64,000 bases of DNA from positions 186,001 to 250,000 of the forward strand of contig JAEWOD010000035.1 of the NCBI GenBank assembly GCA_023461035.1, read 5' to 3'. The position numbers and the translations under genes were made by a program. Source of the DNA: Bacteroidota bacterium. GTDB taxonomy: Bacteria > Bacteroidota > Bacteroidia > Flavobacteriales > Weeksellaceae. Below the pieces are notes generated by a model. It did not search any database and had not been told where the DNA came from. It saw only the letters and a list, made by a program, of their open reading frames with translations. Positions 50,444 to 59,085 of this stretch are shown one piece after another (the first letter of the stretch is position 1; the number at the start of each line of letters is the position of its first letter).

Positions 50444-51092
50444 AACCGTTCCCGAGGTTGGAAACTGGAATGAGTTAAACCCGGAATGGCAAACGCTTTG
50501 GACGAAAAAGGTTGATAAACAATTAGGTGAAAGTGAAACGCCCGAAGAATTTTACGGTAAAAGAGCCGGCATTCTGGCCGAATTCGGGAAAATCATCTGT
50601 ATTTCCTGTGGCTTAATTTCGGAAGATAATAAAATCCGCCTCAAAAGTTTTTATGGTGATGATGAAAGAAAAATTCTGAAAGAATTCAACGAATTAGTAA
50701 ACGGAAAATACTTCAATTCAAATGTCATTTTATGCGCCCATAACGGAAAAGAATTTGACTTTCCCTTTATGGCAAGACGAATGATCATCAACGAAATCGA
50801 ATTGCCGTCTGCCCTGAGTTTACAAGGTAAAAAACCTTGGGAAATTCCACATCTGGATACGATGGAATTATGGAAGTTTGGGGATTACAAACATTATACT
50901 TCACTTAATTTGCTGGCGGCAGTTTTGGGGATTCCTACGCCGAAGGACGACATAGACGGTTCGCAGGTTGCTTCTGTTTACTATGACGACCATGATTTGG
51001 AACGGATCAAAACCTATTGTGAAAAAGATGTCCTGACCGTGGCGCAGATTTTCAGGAAATTCAGAAATGAACCTTTATTGGAGAAAGAATAA
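50397..51092 (+). CDS. 3'-5' exonuclease, DnaQ-like (predicted PolB-type, PF10108 group)
   Basis: The 231-residue protein has the DEDD exonuclease motifs: FLDIETVPE (Asp14, Glu16), CAHNGKEFDFPFMARRM, and YCEKDVL (final Asp with preceding Tyr). The TxxSLNLLAAVLGIP and KDDIDGSQV segments are characteristic of the family related to the PolB exonuclease domain. The role in DNA or RNA processing is not known. It overlaps the end of the serine hydrolase gene. Confidence 0.88.
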   Translation: MLKKIPSQKVLFLDIETVPEVGNWNELNPEWQTLWTKKVDKQLGESETPEEFYGKRAGILAEFGKIICISCGLISEDNKIRLKSFYGDDERKILKEFNELVNGKYFNSNVILCAHNGKEFDFPFMARRMIINEIELPSALSLQGKKPWEIPHLDTMELWKFGDYKHYTSLNLLAAVLGIPTPKDDIDGSQVASVYYDDHDLERIKTYCEKDVLTVAQIFRKFRNEPLLEKE

Positions 51093-51118
51093 TGACAAAA
51101 AACCGCAGGGCTATTAAT

Positions 51119-51149
51119 TTTGGTAAATACAATTATCCCGTTATTTTTG
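51119..51149 (+). promoter_or_regulatory. Promoter with both consensus elements
   Basis: TTTG (51119-51122), 19 nt, then TATTTTTG (51142-51149) is the best two-element match in the window to the Bacteroidota promoter. It lies 20 nt upstream of the gene at 51169. Confidence 0.65.
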
Positions 51150-51168
51150 CACCAAATTATTTAACCCT

Positions 51169-51891
51169 ATGAAAAAATTGGTTGTTGCTTTATTGATGGT
51201 TTCCTCATTGATTTTAAATGCACAAAATTCGGCAGATGAAATTCGATTTATCAAACAAGGAAAGTTGACTTTAAAAAACAATTCTCAAATTTCATTTAGC
51301 AACCTACGATACGAAAATGACAGGGTTTTATACACCAATTTAGATAACCAACAGGAAGAACATCTTTTTATAGAAAGTATTTCTTCAATAGATGAAGGAG
51401 AAGAGGAATGGATTACTATGACGGAAATTCAAGAGGAATCAGGACTCAATTCTTTGAAAGACGGCATCTATACTACTATGGACGATTTCAAATTCAATCG
51501 TCCAATACAAGGGAATTTTAAAATCATACAACCCAATCCCCATAAATCAGTCTATTATTTAGTAGATGAAAATGGGAAAAAGAACAAAAAAGCATTGGCT
51601 TTTATACAGGACGGCGTCCTATATGTTCGTCCGGGAGGAATTAAAAAACATCAGCAAAACAAAAAAGGCCTTTCTTATACCGGTAATCGCAAGGATTTTT
51701 ATAAAGCAAATCTGAACGACGGAGTTTATTCTACCAAAGCCCAATTTGGAAGCAGCGGTTTGTTGATTGTTGGCACTGTAGCCGGAGGTTTTATTGGCGG
51801 AATGATTTTATATATGGCCACCATGACACAAAAAGACATCATTTTGGACATGGAAAACGGAGTGATTCTTTTACAAAAACCTAATCGATAG
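51169..51891 (+). CDS. Hypothetical exported protein with C-terminal membrane segment
   Basis: I do not recognise this protein. It has a signal peptide (MKKLVVALLMVSSLILNAQ), a beta-rich middle (IRFIKQGKLTLKNNSQISFSNLRYENDRVLY; GNFKIIQPNPHKSVYYLVDENG), and a hydrophobic Gly-rich helix GLLIVGTVAGGFIGGMILYMA near residue 200, followed by TQKDIILDMENGVILLQK. It lies at the strong promoter above and overlaps the convergent CNNM/CBS gene by 11 nt. Confidence 0.7.
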   Translation: MKKLVVALLMVSSLILNAQNSADEIRFIKQGKLTLKNNSQISFSNLRYENDRVLYTNLDNQQEEHLFIESISSIDEGEEEWITMTEIQEESGLNSLKDGIYTTMDDFKFNRPIQGNFKIIQPNPHKSVYYLVDENGKKNKKALAFIQDGVLYVRPGGIKKHQQNKKGLSYTGNRKDFYKANLNDGVYSTKAQFGSSGLLIVGTVAGGFIGGMILYMATMTQKDIILDMENGVILLQKPNR

Positions 51892-53284
51892 CATCCTCTT
51901 CTTCCGTCAGATGTGTCAAAGTCAACTCTGCACGCTCCACTGAATTTCTATACATCTTGATGATACGTACCTGATAATCTTTCAGATCCAGCACATCGCC
52001 TGCTTTTAATTCTCGGTCAGGAAATTCTTCGGCCAGTAAACCGGAAAGCGTATCAAAATGTTCGCTTTCTTCAAACCGATAAGGCAGATAACGATTGATG
52101 TCCGAAAGGTTACTATGGGCATCAACAGAATAGATTCCATCTCCTAAATTCACAACGATAGGATCTTCATTATCATATTCGTCCTGAATTTCACCAACCA
52201 ATTCTTCCAGAATATCTTCCATACTGACGATTCCGGTCAATTCACCGATTTCATTTGTCACAACCGCCATCTGGATACGTTTTTTCTGAAATTGTTTAAG
52301 CAGATTTTTAATTTTCGAACTCTCAGAAATAAACAAAGGTTTACGCAAAATCCCTATAAAACTCGTTTCCTCCGGTTTGTCCAAAGTCAGTTTCACCAAA
52401 TCTTTGGTGTAAAGAATTCCTTTTATATTGTCCAGCGATTCTTCATAAACCGGATAACGCGAATAGCCTTCATTTATCACATAATCAATTGCTTCCCGCA
52501 CACTGGTTCCAATCTCAACGGCCGATACATTTTTGCGGAGTGTCTGAATATTATTCACCCTTCTGTCATCAAATTCAAATACATTTTGGATCAAATCACG
52601 CTCTGTCTGCTCAATTGCTCCTCCTTCCTGACTTTCCGTAATGATCATTTTCAATTCTTCTTCAGAATGGATTTCCGAACCATGTATCGGTTTGATTCCA
52701 ATTAGTCTCAAAATAAAATTGGCCAAACCGTTCATCAACCAAATGACCGGACGGAACAGCACATAAAAAATACGCAACGGCCAGGCAATCGTAAAAGTCG
52801 TATTGGTCGGATAGCGGATTGCCAGAGATTTGGGAGCCAGCTCACCAAATACGATATGCAAAACGGTAATCACACCAAAAGCTCCCCAAATTGCGGTATT
52901 GGAAGCTACTTTTTCCCATTCCGCACCTGTCAACCCTAAACTGTCAAAAATATTGACAATCAAAGGAGAAATAGCCGATTCCCCGATAAAACCTAAACCA
53001 AGCGATGCCAACGTAATCCCCAACTGGGTTGCCGCCAGATAAGCGTCCAGGTTACTAACAATGGTTTTAGCGGTTTTGGCAACTCCCGGATTCAGGTCGG
53101 TTCGGACATCAATCTGAGAGGAACGGATTTTTACGATGGCGAATTCCGCCGCCACAAAAAAGCCGTTTAAAAGCACCAAAAGAATCGTGAGAAAAATTTT
53201 CCAACCGGAAATATCGTGAGAAACAATTCCGCTACCGGGCGCGCCGGCAGCAAAAATAAAGGAAAGTAACGGGTCTGCGTCCAT
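51881..53284 (-). CDS. CNNM/CorC-HlyC-type CBS membrane protein (hemolysin family)
   Basis: The 467 residues comprise a DUF21/CNNM membrane domain (about 25-205: FVAAEFAIVKIRSS, LGITLASLGLGFIGE, VFGELAPKSLAI), a CBS pair (about 220-345: VNEGYSRYPVYEESLDNIKGILYTKDLV; MAVVTNEIGELTGIVSMEDILEELVGEI) and a C-terminal CorC_HlyC domain (from ~360). The motifs GELAPKSLA and EGYSRYPVY are diagnostic. Family members are linked to Mg/Co efflux; the hemolysin label is historical. In Flavobacteriia the related GldE acts in gliding, but this sequence is not specifically assigned to it. Confidence 0.9.
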   Translation of the reverse strand: MDADPLLSFIFAAGAPGSGIVSHDISGWKIFLTILLVLLNGFFVAAEFAIVKIRSSQIDVRTDLNPGVAKTAKTIVSNLDAYLAATQLGITLASLGLGFIGESAISPLIVNIFDSLGLTGAEWEKVASNTAIWGAFGVITVLHIVFGELAPKSLAIRYPTNTTFTIAWPLRIFYVLFRPVIWLMNGLANFILRLIGIKPIHGSEIHSEEELKMIITESQEGGAIEQTERDLIQNVFEFDDRRVNNIQTLRKNVSAVEIGTSVREAIDYVINEGYSRYPVYEESLDNIKGILYTKDLVKLTLDKPEETSFIGILRKPLFISESSKIKNLLKQFQKKRIQMAVVTNEIGELTGIVSMEDILEELVGEIQDEYDNEDPIVVNLGDGIYSVDAHSNLSDINRYLPYRFEESEHFDTLSGLLAEEFPDRELKAGDVLDLKDYQVRIIKMYRNSVERAELTLTHLTEEEDAID

Positions 53285-53345
53285 TTAAAATGTTTTACAA
53301 GGCAAGTTTCAATTTCTTTACTTTAAGAAACTTATAAACTATGTT

Positions 53346-53430
53346 TACTTTTGACATGAAAAATAATTTCAGAAAATTTGTCAAAAACCTTTCAAGCAAA
53401 AATAGAATTTTTTCATTGATTTACAAATAG
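53346..53430 (+). CDS. Possible small basic peptide with its own promoter box
   Basis: An ATG at 53356 opens a 24-codon frame (MKNNFRKFVKNLSSKNRIFS, then LIYK) that ends at TAG 53428-53430. The feature includes a -7 box TACTTTTG (53346-53353) only 2 nt upstream of the ATG, so any transcript would be leaderless. Nine of the 24 residues are basic. It could be a real small peptide, an upstream frame affecting the ABC gene 33 nt downstream, or the stub of a lost gene. Confidence 0.3.
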
Positions 53431-53463
53431 GTAAATTTTGTTTTAATTTGTAAAAAAAACTTT

Positions 53464-55161
53464 TTGAACCCAAGTGTCCTCCAAATAAAAAATCTATCGC
53501 TTTCCTTTGGAAAAAATGAAATTCTGAAAAACGTTTCATTTGATGTTCCAAAAGGAAAAATCATAGGTGTGGTAGGCGAATCGGGTTCGGGAAAATCCAT
53601 TACTTCACTGGCAATTATGGGATTACTGCCAAAAAACGCCAAAATCCCGAACGAGAGTAAAATTCTTTTTGAGAATGATTCAAAAGCGATAGATTTATTA
53701 AAATTAACGGTTGAAGAAAAACGGAAATACCGTGGAAAGGAAATCGGGATGATTTTTCAGGAACCGATGACTTCGCTGAACCCGAGTATCCGATGCGGAG
53801 AACAAGTAGAAGAAGCTATCCGTATGCATTTAAAATTGGATAAAGAAAAAGCCAAAAAACGGGTAATCGAATTATTTGAAAAAGTCCTGCTTCCCAATCC
53901 TGAACGCATTTATAAAGCTTATCCACACGAGCTTTCCGGCGGACAGCGACAACGGGTGATGATAGCCATGGCTATCAGTTGCAATCCGAAAATACTCATT
54001 GCCGACGAACCTACTACAGCTCTGGATGTCACCGTTCAACGGACAATTTTGGATTTGATCAAAAAATTGCAGGAAGAAATCGGATTGAGCTGCATTTTTA
54101 TCTCGCATGATTTGGGTGTGATTGCCGAAATATGCGATGAAGTTGTGGTAATGTACAAAGGCGAAGTTGTGGAAAATGGAAACGTAAAGGAAATTTTTAA
54201 AAATCCGAAACAGAATTACACAAAAGGACTTATCGCCTGTCGTCCCCGTTTGGATATTCGCTTTCATAATCTGCCGACTATTTCGGATTATCTGAAAGAC
54301 GAAAATCATCAATCGGAAATTTATACTTCGCAGCAACGAGAAGAATTCCATCAAAAAATTTACAGCCAAACTCCTATTTTGGAAGTGAAAAATTTGTCCA
54401 AATATTTTTATTCGAAACCTACCATTTTCGGGAAAGAACAAATTTCGGTCAAAGCGGTGGATGACGTGAGCTTTCAAGTTTTTCCGGGAGAAACTTTGGG
54501 ATTAGTCGGAGAGTCCGGAAGCGGAAAGACCACACTGAGCCGCACGGTTTTGCTTTTGGAGAAACCCACTGCGGGCGAAATTTTTTACAGGGGAAAGGAC
54601 ATCATAAAATTATCCAAAGATGAAATCCGAAAACTGCGGAAAGAAATACAAATTATCTTTCAGGATCCCTATTCCAGCTTAAATCCGCGTATGAATGTAG
54701 GCGAAATTTTAACGGCTCCGATGAAAGTTCATTTAATCGGTAAAAACCAAAAAGAACGATTGGGAAAAGCCGGGGAATTGCTGGAAAAAGTGGGACTTGA
54801 CCGATTTGATTTAAAAAAATATCCGCATGAGTTTTCCGGCGGACAACGACAGCGAATCGGCATTGCCAGGGCATTGGCGTTAAATCCTAAATTTATCATT
54901 TGTGATGAAAGTGTTTCGGCACTGGATGTTTCGGTTCAGGCGCAGGTGTTGAATTTGTTGAATGATCTGAAAGAAGAATTTGGATTGACGTATATTTTTA
55001 TTTCGCATGATTTGGCGGTTGTGAAATACATGAGCGATCAGCTTCTCGTGATGCAGCATGGTGAACAGAAAGAACTGGGCGATGCGGATGAGATTTATGC
55101 CCATCCTAAAACGAACTATACAAAAGAATTGATTGATGCGATTCCAAAAATCCTCCCCTAA
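53464..55161 (+). CDS. ABC transporter, two fused ATP-binding domains (oligopeptide DppD-DppF type)
   Basis: The 565 residues hold two complete ATPase domains. The first has GESGSGKS (38-45), EPMTSLNPSIRCGEQ and ELSGGQRQRVMIAMA. The second, after an inserted ~60-residue linker, has GESGSGKTTLSRT, DPYSSLNPRMNVGEIL and EFSGGQRQRIGIARAL, with Walker B ADEPTTALD and CDESVSALD. Both have the PxxxYTKxLI ends of peptide/nickel ABC ATPases. Permease and binding-protein genes are not nearby. The start is TTG at 53464. The stop codon and last residues (ILP) lie inside a dispersed repeat. Confidence 0.9.
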   Translation: MNPSVLQIKNLSLSFGKNEILKNVSFDVPKGKIIGVVGESGSGKSITSLAIMGLLPKNAKIPNESKILFENDSKAIDLLKLTVEEKRKYRGKEIGMIFQEPMTSLNPSIRCGEQVEEAIRMHLKLDKEKAKKRVIELFEKVLLPNPERIYKAYPHELSGGQRQRVMIAMAISCNPKILIADEPTTALDVTVQRTILDLIKKLQEEIGLSCIFISHDLGVIAEICDEVVVMYKGEVVENGNVKEIFKNPKQNYTKGLIACRPRLDIRFHNLPTISDYLKDENHQSEIYTSQQREEFHQKIYSQTPILEVKNLSKYFYSKPTIFGKEQISVKAVDDVSFQVFPGETLGLVGESGSGKTTLSRTVLLLEKPTAGEIFYRGKDIIKLSKDEIRKLRKEIQIIFQDPYSSLNPRMNVGEILTAPMKVHLIGKNQKERLGKAGELLEKVGLDRFDLKKYPHEFSGGQRQRIGIARALALNPKFIICDESVSALDVSVQAQVLNLLNDLKEEFGLTYIFISHDLAVVKYMSDQLLVMQHGEQKELGDADEIYAHPKTNYTKELIDAIPKILP

Positions 55162-55179
55162 CCCCTCCAAAGGAAGGGA
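55151..55179 (+). repeat. Dispersed CCTCCCC..CCAAAGGAAGGG repeat overlapping a gene end
   Basis: The copy runs from CCTCCCCTAACCCC through AAAGGAAGGG, with an imperfect hairpin around loop AAA. The TAA inside it is the stop codon of the ABC ATPase gene. It is related to the copy after tnaA (7738-7772). Confidence 0.6.
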
Positions 55180-55199
55180 ATTTATGGGTTACTGAAACT

Positions 55200-55226
55200 T
55201 GTCATTTCGAGCGAAGTCGAGAAATC
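55200..55226. repeat. Dispersed GTCATTTCGAGCGAAGTCGAGA-type repeat
   Basis: TGTCATTTCGAGCGAAGTCG and the following AGAAATC form the common Bacteroidota intergenic repeat with an internal TCGAG/CGA symmetry. It sits between the ABC ATPase gene and nadD. Confidence 0.55.
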
Positions 55227-55242
55227 TTTTTAACTTCGTAAC

Positions 55243-55815
55243 ATGAAAATCGGTTTGTATTTTGGTTCGTTTAACCCCATTCACATCGGGCATCTGGTGA
55301 TTGCCAATCACTTACAGCAATATTCGGATCTGGATCAGGTTTGGTTTGTGGTTTCGCCGCAAAATCCTTTCAAGGATAAAGCCTCGCTGGCCAATGATTA
55401 TGACCGTTTGCATTTGGTGAATCTGGCTATCGAAGATTATCCGCATTTACGGGCTTCCAATGTAGAATTCGCTATGCCGAAACCCTCTTATACAATCGAT
55501 ACACTTGTGGTATTAAAAGAGAAATATCCGGAACATGAATTTGCATTGATCATGGGAATGGACAATTTGAAATCCTTTCACAAATGGAAAAATTATGACT
55601 TGATTTTGAAAAATCATTCTGTTTATGTATATCCGAGAATTGGTTCTGAGGCGGGCGAATGGCCAACGCATGAAAAGTTTCAGTTTGTGGAAGCGCCTAT
55701 CATGGAAATTTCTTCCACTTTTATCAGAAACGCGATCAAAGAAGGAAAAAATGTAAATCCGATGTTACCGGACAAAGTTTGGGAATATATGGACGGGAGT
55801 TCGATGTATAGATAA
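55243..55815 (+). CDS. nadD: Nicotinate-nucleotide adenylyltransferase
   Basis: The enzyme adenylates nicotinate mononucleotide in NAD synthesis. It has the nucleotidyltransferase motif GSFNPIHIGH (8-17), FVVSPQNPFKDK, SYTIDTL, LIMGMDNLKSFHKWKNYDLI and the closing ISSTFIRNAIKEGK. The 190 residues are normal. Confidence 0.95.
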   Translation: MKIGLYFGSFNPIHIGHLVIANHLQQYSDLDQVWFVVSPQNPFKDKASLANDYDRLHLVNLAIEDYPHLRASNVEFAMPKPSYTIDTLVVLKEKYPEHEFALIMGMDNLKSFHKWKNYDLILKNHSVYVYPRIGSEAGEWPTHEKFQFVEAPIMEISSTFIRNAIKEGKNVNPMLPDKVWEYMDGSSMYR

Positions 55816-55903
55816 TTTTAGAGTTCCAATCAAACAACCCAACCTATTTCTTTGAAAGTAAGGAATAATTTCTATCTTTAGGAGAAACTAATATTCTCCG
55901 CTT

Positions 55904-57490
55904 ATGAATCGTTGTTTACTTTTTTTCATTGGTTTTTGTTTAAATATCAACTTGTATAGCCAAAATTCGAATTTAACTTATGAATTGAATCCGAGTCCTT
56001 ATTTTATGGATATGGGTACCGGATGTTTGGATGCCGATTTCGGGCAATATCCTGTTGATACATTTTATCCGATATGTATAGGTGTTATTCAAGATATTAC
56101 CCCAATGGGTTGGGCGGGAGAATATTCAAAAGTCAACGTTACAGAAGGAACTGAATATATTTTCTCGAGCTCAGTTTCCACAGATTATATCACCATAGGG
56201 AATAATAATGGAGATGAAGTATTGGTAACCGGAACTGGCTCTGTTACTTGGATTTCCGACATTAACGGAACCATTCGGTTTTATACCCATTTGGATAGTT
56301 CCTGCGCGGGTAGTAATACAACAAGTCGCGCAAGAAGAGTTCAATGTGGTGATGAACTTCCAACTCCGATAAATGACGAATGTGAAGACGCGATCGCATT
56401 GAGCTGCGGAGATACAGGAGAGGGACAGACATACTCTGCAAATGATTCCGGGGGAAATCCATCGAGAGATGTTTTCTTTACCTATACGGGTGACGGAACC
56501 CCTAAATATGTAACGATGTCACTCTGCGGGTCATCCTATTCCACTTTTATTCATGTTTATTCCGATTGCTCTCTTACAAATGAAATTGCTTACAGTCATT
56601 ATGGTTGTGGTGATAACTACGGATCATTGGTTTCTTTTGCATCAGATGGAGTTTCTACTTATATAATATTGGTCGAAGGATATGATGAAGAGTATTTTGG
56701 AAATTTTACGTATGAATTATCCTGCTCAAATGTACCTTCTCCACCGGAAGATTGTGATGAATTTGAAGTTTTATCAAATGGTTTTAACTATTATTTTGGT
56801 GTTTTTGGAGATTTAGCTACTGATTTACCAATAGGAGATAATAGTGTGACAGCTTATGGTATGAAGCCTAATTTAATTAGCGACATAGGAATTGTTGCTA
56901 CTGTGGTAAATTTTCTTTTTTACGATGACAATTCGGGAGTACCCGGTAACCAGATTAGTTCCAGAACCGGAACTATACTGGATTCGGAACCCATGGGAAC
57001 AATAGATGGTAATTTTCAAATTAAGGAATATACCGTAATATTTGACACTCCCATGGAATTTAACCCAAACACAAGATATTGGGTTGAAATAGACACAGAT
57101 GCAATTGGATGGGAATTATCTTCGGATTATGGAAGTTTGGGGCTACCCGATGTGGAGCGTGATTTTTTTACCGGCCAATGGACTCCAATTGTAAATCCAC
57201 AAGTGAATTATGTATTTGATTTAATTTGTAATGAGTTAAATGTTAATGATTTAAATGAATTTGAATTTCTTTATTATCCAAATCCTGTAAAAGATTTCCT
57301 AAATATTGTTTCTTCTGAAAAAGTCCTGGCTGCCTCCATTTATAATTTAGCAGGGCAAAAACTAAATCATCCTGCTTTTTCACTAACTGAAGATCAGATT
57401 GATCTTACTTCCTTGGCTTCTGGAACTTATATTTTCCGGTTAGTTTTAGGGAATGGTCAAGTTGAAACGTTCAGAATATTCAAACAATAA
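55904..57490 (+). CDS. T9SS-secreted protein, Cys-containing extracellular domains
   Basis: A signal peptide (to LYSQ) is followed by a domain of ~130 residues (GTEYIFSSSVSTDYITIGNN, fibronectin/PPC-like strands). A second PPC-like domain begins NDECEDAIALSCGDTG, with paired cysteines and DVFFTYTGDGTPKYVTMSLCGS. A third beta-sandwich (NFLFYDDNSGVPGNQISSRTG) and a type A sorting domain (LYYPNPVKDFLNIVSS, ending FRIFKQ) follow. No catalytic site is recognised. It is probably a surface adhesin or structural protein. Confidence 0.85.
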   Translation: MNRCLLFFIGFCLNINLYSQNSNLTYELNPSPYFMDMGTGCLDADFGQYPVDTFYPICIGVIQDITPMGWAGEYSKVNVTEGTEYIFSSSVSTDYITIGNNNGDEVLVTGTGSVTWISDINGTIRFYTHLDSSCAGSNTTSRARRVQCGDELPTPINDECEDAIALSCGDTGEGQTYSANDSGGNPSRDVFFTYTGDGTPKYVTMSLCGSSYSTFIHVYSDCSLTNEIAYSHYGCGDNYGSLVSFASDGVSTYIILVEGYDEEYFGNFTYELSCSNVPSPPEDCDEFEVLSNGFNYYFGVFGDLATDLPIGDNSVTAYGMKPNLISDIGIVATVVNFLFYDDNSGVPGNQISSRTGTILDSEPMGTIDGNFQIKEYTVIFDTPMEFNPNTRYWVEIDTDAIGWELSSDYGSLGLPDVERDFFTGQWTPIVNPQVNYVFDLICNELNVNDLNEFEFLYYPNPVKDFLNIVSSEKVLAASIYNLAGQKLNHPAFSLTEDQIDLTSLASGTYIFRLVLGNGQVETFRIFKQ

Positions 57491-57521
57491 ATAAAATTGG
57501 ACTTAAAATCTGACCAAGAAA

Positions 57522-58694
57522 TTAATTTTTTATGATAACCTTTTTAGCGAAAGTCTTCCCTTCTTTAGAAATGGCTTTTATGATGAGAATTGAATTGGGA
57601 GAAATAAGCTGAAACTGCTCCTGATTTGAAGAAAGCCCCTTTAATTCTTTTAGTAATTGACCTCCTGAAGTATAAATTTGGATTCCGGACAACTGAAAAC
57701 CTTCCGTTTTGACTATTAAAGAATTTGTTTGTTTTTGATAGTAGACCTGCCAGTTTTCATTCAAATTTTCCATGTCTGAAATGCCTAAATTACAAGCCTC
57801 TAAAACCGCATTTTCGTCTACACAATTCCCTGTATTTCCCATAATCTCTCTGGGATAATTTACAGGGTCTAAACTTAAATAATTACAAACATTCGGCAAA
57901 TTACAGCCGGTAAGTGATCCATTATTATTCACAATCAATCCAAAACCGGAGCCTTCAAAAGTTTCAAGATTAAGATTTTCGATTCCTTGGAGAGAGACGA
58001 GTTGAGGGTTTTGAAAAACACGTACAAAAGTTCCATCAACAGTAGTCAGGCTTTCCAGTCCTTCTAAATTTACCAATTGGCTGTTCTGTCCTATCCAAAC
58101 ATTGGATCCGATAAAGGTTAAGCTATTTAGTTCACTTAAAGATACCAAGGATAGATTATTAATTATTTCCAAATAACCTGATACTAATTCCATATTTGTA
58201 AGTGAAACATTTTGTAAAGACTGATTATAACCTAATCTCAAATTCCCGTAAACCCCTGAAATATTCTCCAGTCCTGTTAATGACAATAATTGTTCATTAG
58301 AGTAGATCTCTAATCCCCCTGTTTCTGTCAAATTTGATAATTGCTCTAAAGTAGTCAAGTCATTATTTTCATGAACAAATAACCTTCCCTCTAAACTTGT
58401 CAGGTTCTGCAGTCCCTGTAGATTCGTCAACAAGGTATTTGAAATGTTTAAATTACCGTCAATCGCCATAATACTATTCAGTCCTGATATGTCAGATACG
58501 GTTGTATTAACATTACCGAATTCACCAATGTTTAAATTACCCGTTATATGTGCACAATCCGGATAAGCGATCAAAAAATGATCAACATCCTGTTGATAGA
58601 TGAACGTGACGTCACCTTCAGGACACTGCGCCTGAACCCTGCCTAAAAGAAATATGAAAAAAAACAATGAAGAGATCGAGTAAATGGTTTTCAT
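57522..58694 (-). CDS. Secreted receptor-L/leucine-rich-repeat protein with degenerate T9SS tail
   Basis: A signal peptide (MKTIYSISSLFFFIFLLGRVQAQ) and CPEGDVTFIYQQDVD lead to about nine repeats of 23-25 residues of the receptor-L/Ecm33 type (ITGNLNIGEF, ISGLNSIMAIDGNLNISNT, LQGLQNLTSLEGRLFVHEN, LTGLENISGVYGNLRLGYN). CNLPNVCNYL is a capping Cys motif. The C-terminal ~75 residues follow the sorting-domain pattern (LSGIQIYTSGGQLLKELKGL, ending FAKKVIIKN) but lack the YPNP start. The ATG at 58694 begins the signal peptide. Confidence 0.82.
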   Translation of the reverse strand: MKTIYSISSLFFFIFLLGRVQAQCPEGDVTFIYQQDVDHFLIAYPDCAHITGNLNIGEFGNVNTTVSDISGLNSIMAIDGNLNISNTLLTNLQGLQNLTSLEGRLFVHENNDLTTLEQLSNLTETGGLEIYSNEQLLSLTGLENISGVYGNLRLGYNQSLQNVSLTNMELVSGYLEIINNLSLVSLSELNSLTFIGSNVWIGQNSQLVNLEGLESLTTVDGTFVRVFQNPQLVSLQGIENLNLETFEGSGFGLIVNNNGSLTGCNLPNVCNYLSLDPVNYPREIMGNTGNCVDENAVLEACNLGISDMENLNENWQVYYQKQTNSLIVKTEGFQLSGIQIYTSGGQLLKELKGLSSNQEQFQLISPNSILIIKAISKEGKTFAKKVIIKN

Positions 58695-58711
58695 AATAAT
58701 ACCTGTTTTCC

Positions 58712-58743
58712 CAAAGATACTCAATCTTTTAATGAATTCACAA
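58712..58743 (-). promoter_or_regulatory. Promoter of the receptor-L protein gene
   Basis: On the minus strand TTTG (58744-58741), 21 nt and TATCTTTG (58719-58712) fit both elements of the Bacteroidota promoter. The start codon is 17 nt downstream. Confidence 0.6.
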
Positions 58744-58825
58744 ATCCCTATTCATTACATTTTTAATCGTGTCGCAGACATACAAGAAATTTGGATTAAC
58801 CGGACGGGAGTTCCATGTATAAATA

Positions 58826-58857
58826 AAAACCGGTAAAGATTTCTCTTAACCGGCTTT
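58826..58857. other. Orphan terminator-like hairpin
   Basis: AAACCGGTAAAGA (58827-58839) and TCTTAACCGGCTT (58844-58856) form a stem with two mismatches, followed on the minus strand by TTTTTATTTAT. No annotated gene ends here on either strand. The gap 58720-59085 otherwise shows a short minus-strand frame (ending RPVNPNFLYVCDTIKN) too short to support. Confidence 0.4.
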
Positions 58858-59085
58858 GGATTACATTTTCGAAATTATAAATCCCTTACACCCATCTACA
58901 TAAAATTCAGGGTATGAAAATAGATGCTCAACTCAAAAGCGAATAAGAGAAAAGGACGGTATAATAAAAATGCTGAAAGAAGAAATCAAAAGGTTAAAAT
59001 CCTAATTTTATGCTTTCTCAGTGCTTTTGAAGAATCTCTCACTTTCATAATAAATCCTATCTTTAGAGTTCAAATTTGGTTAGGT

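Noticed and set aside
53464..55161. Complete oligopeptide transporter
   Set aside because: Only the double ATPase is present; no permease or binding protein is found nearby.
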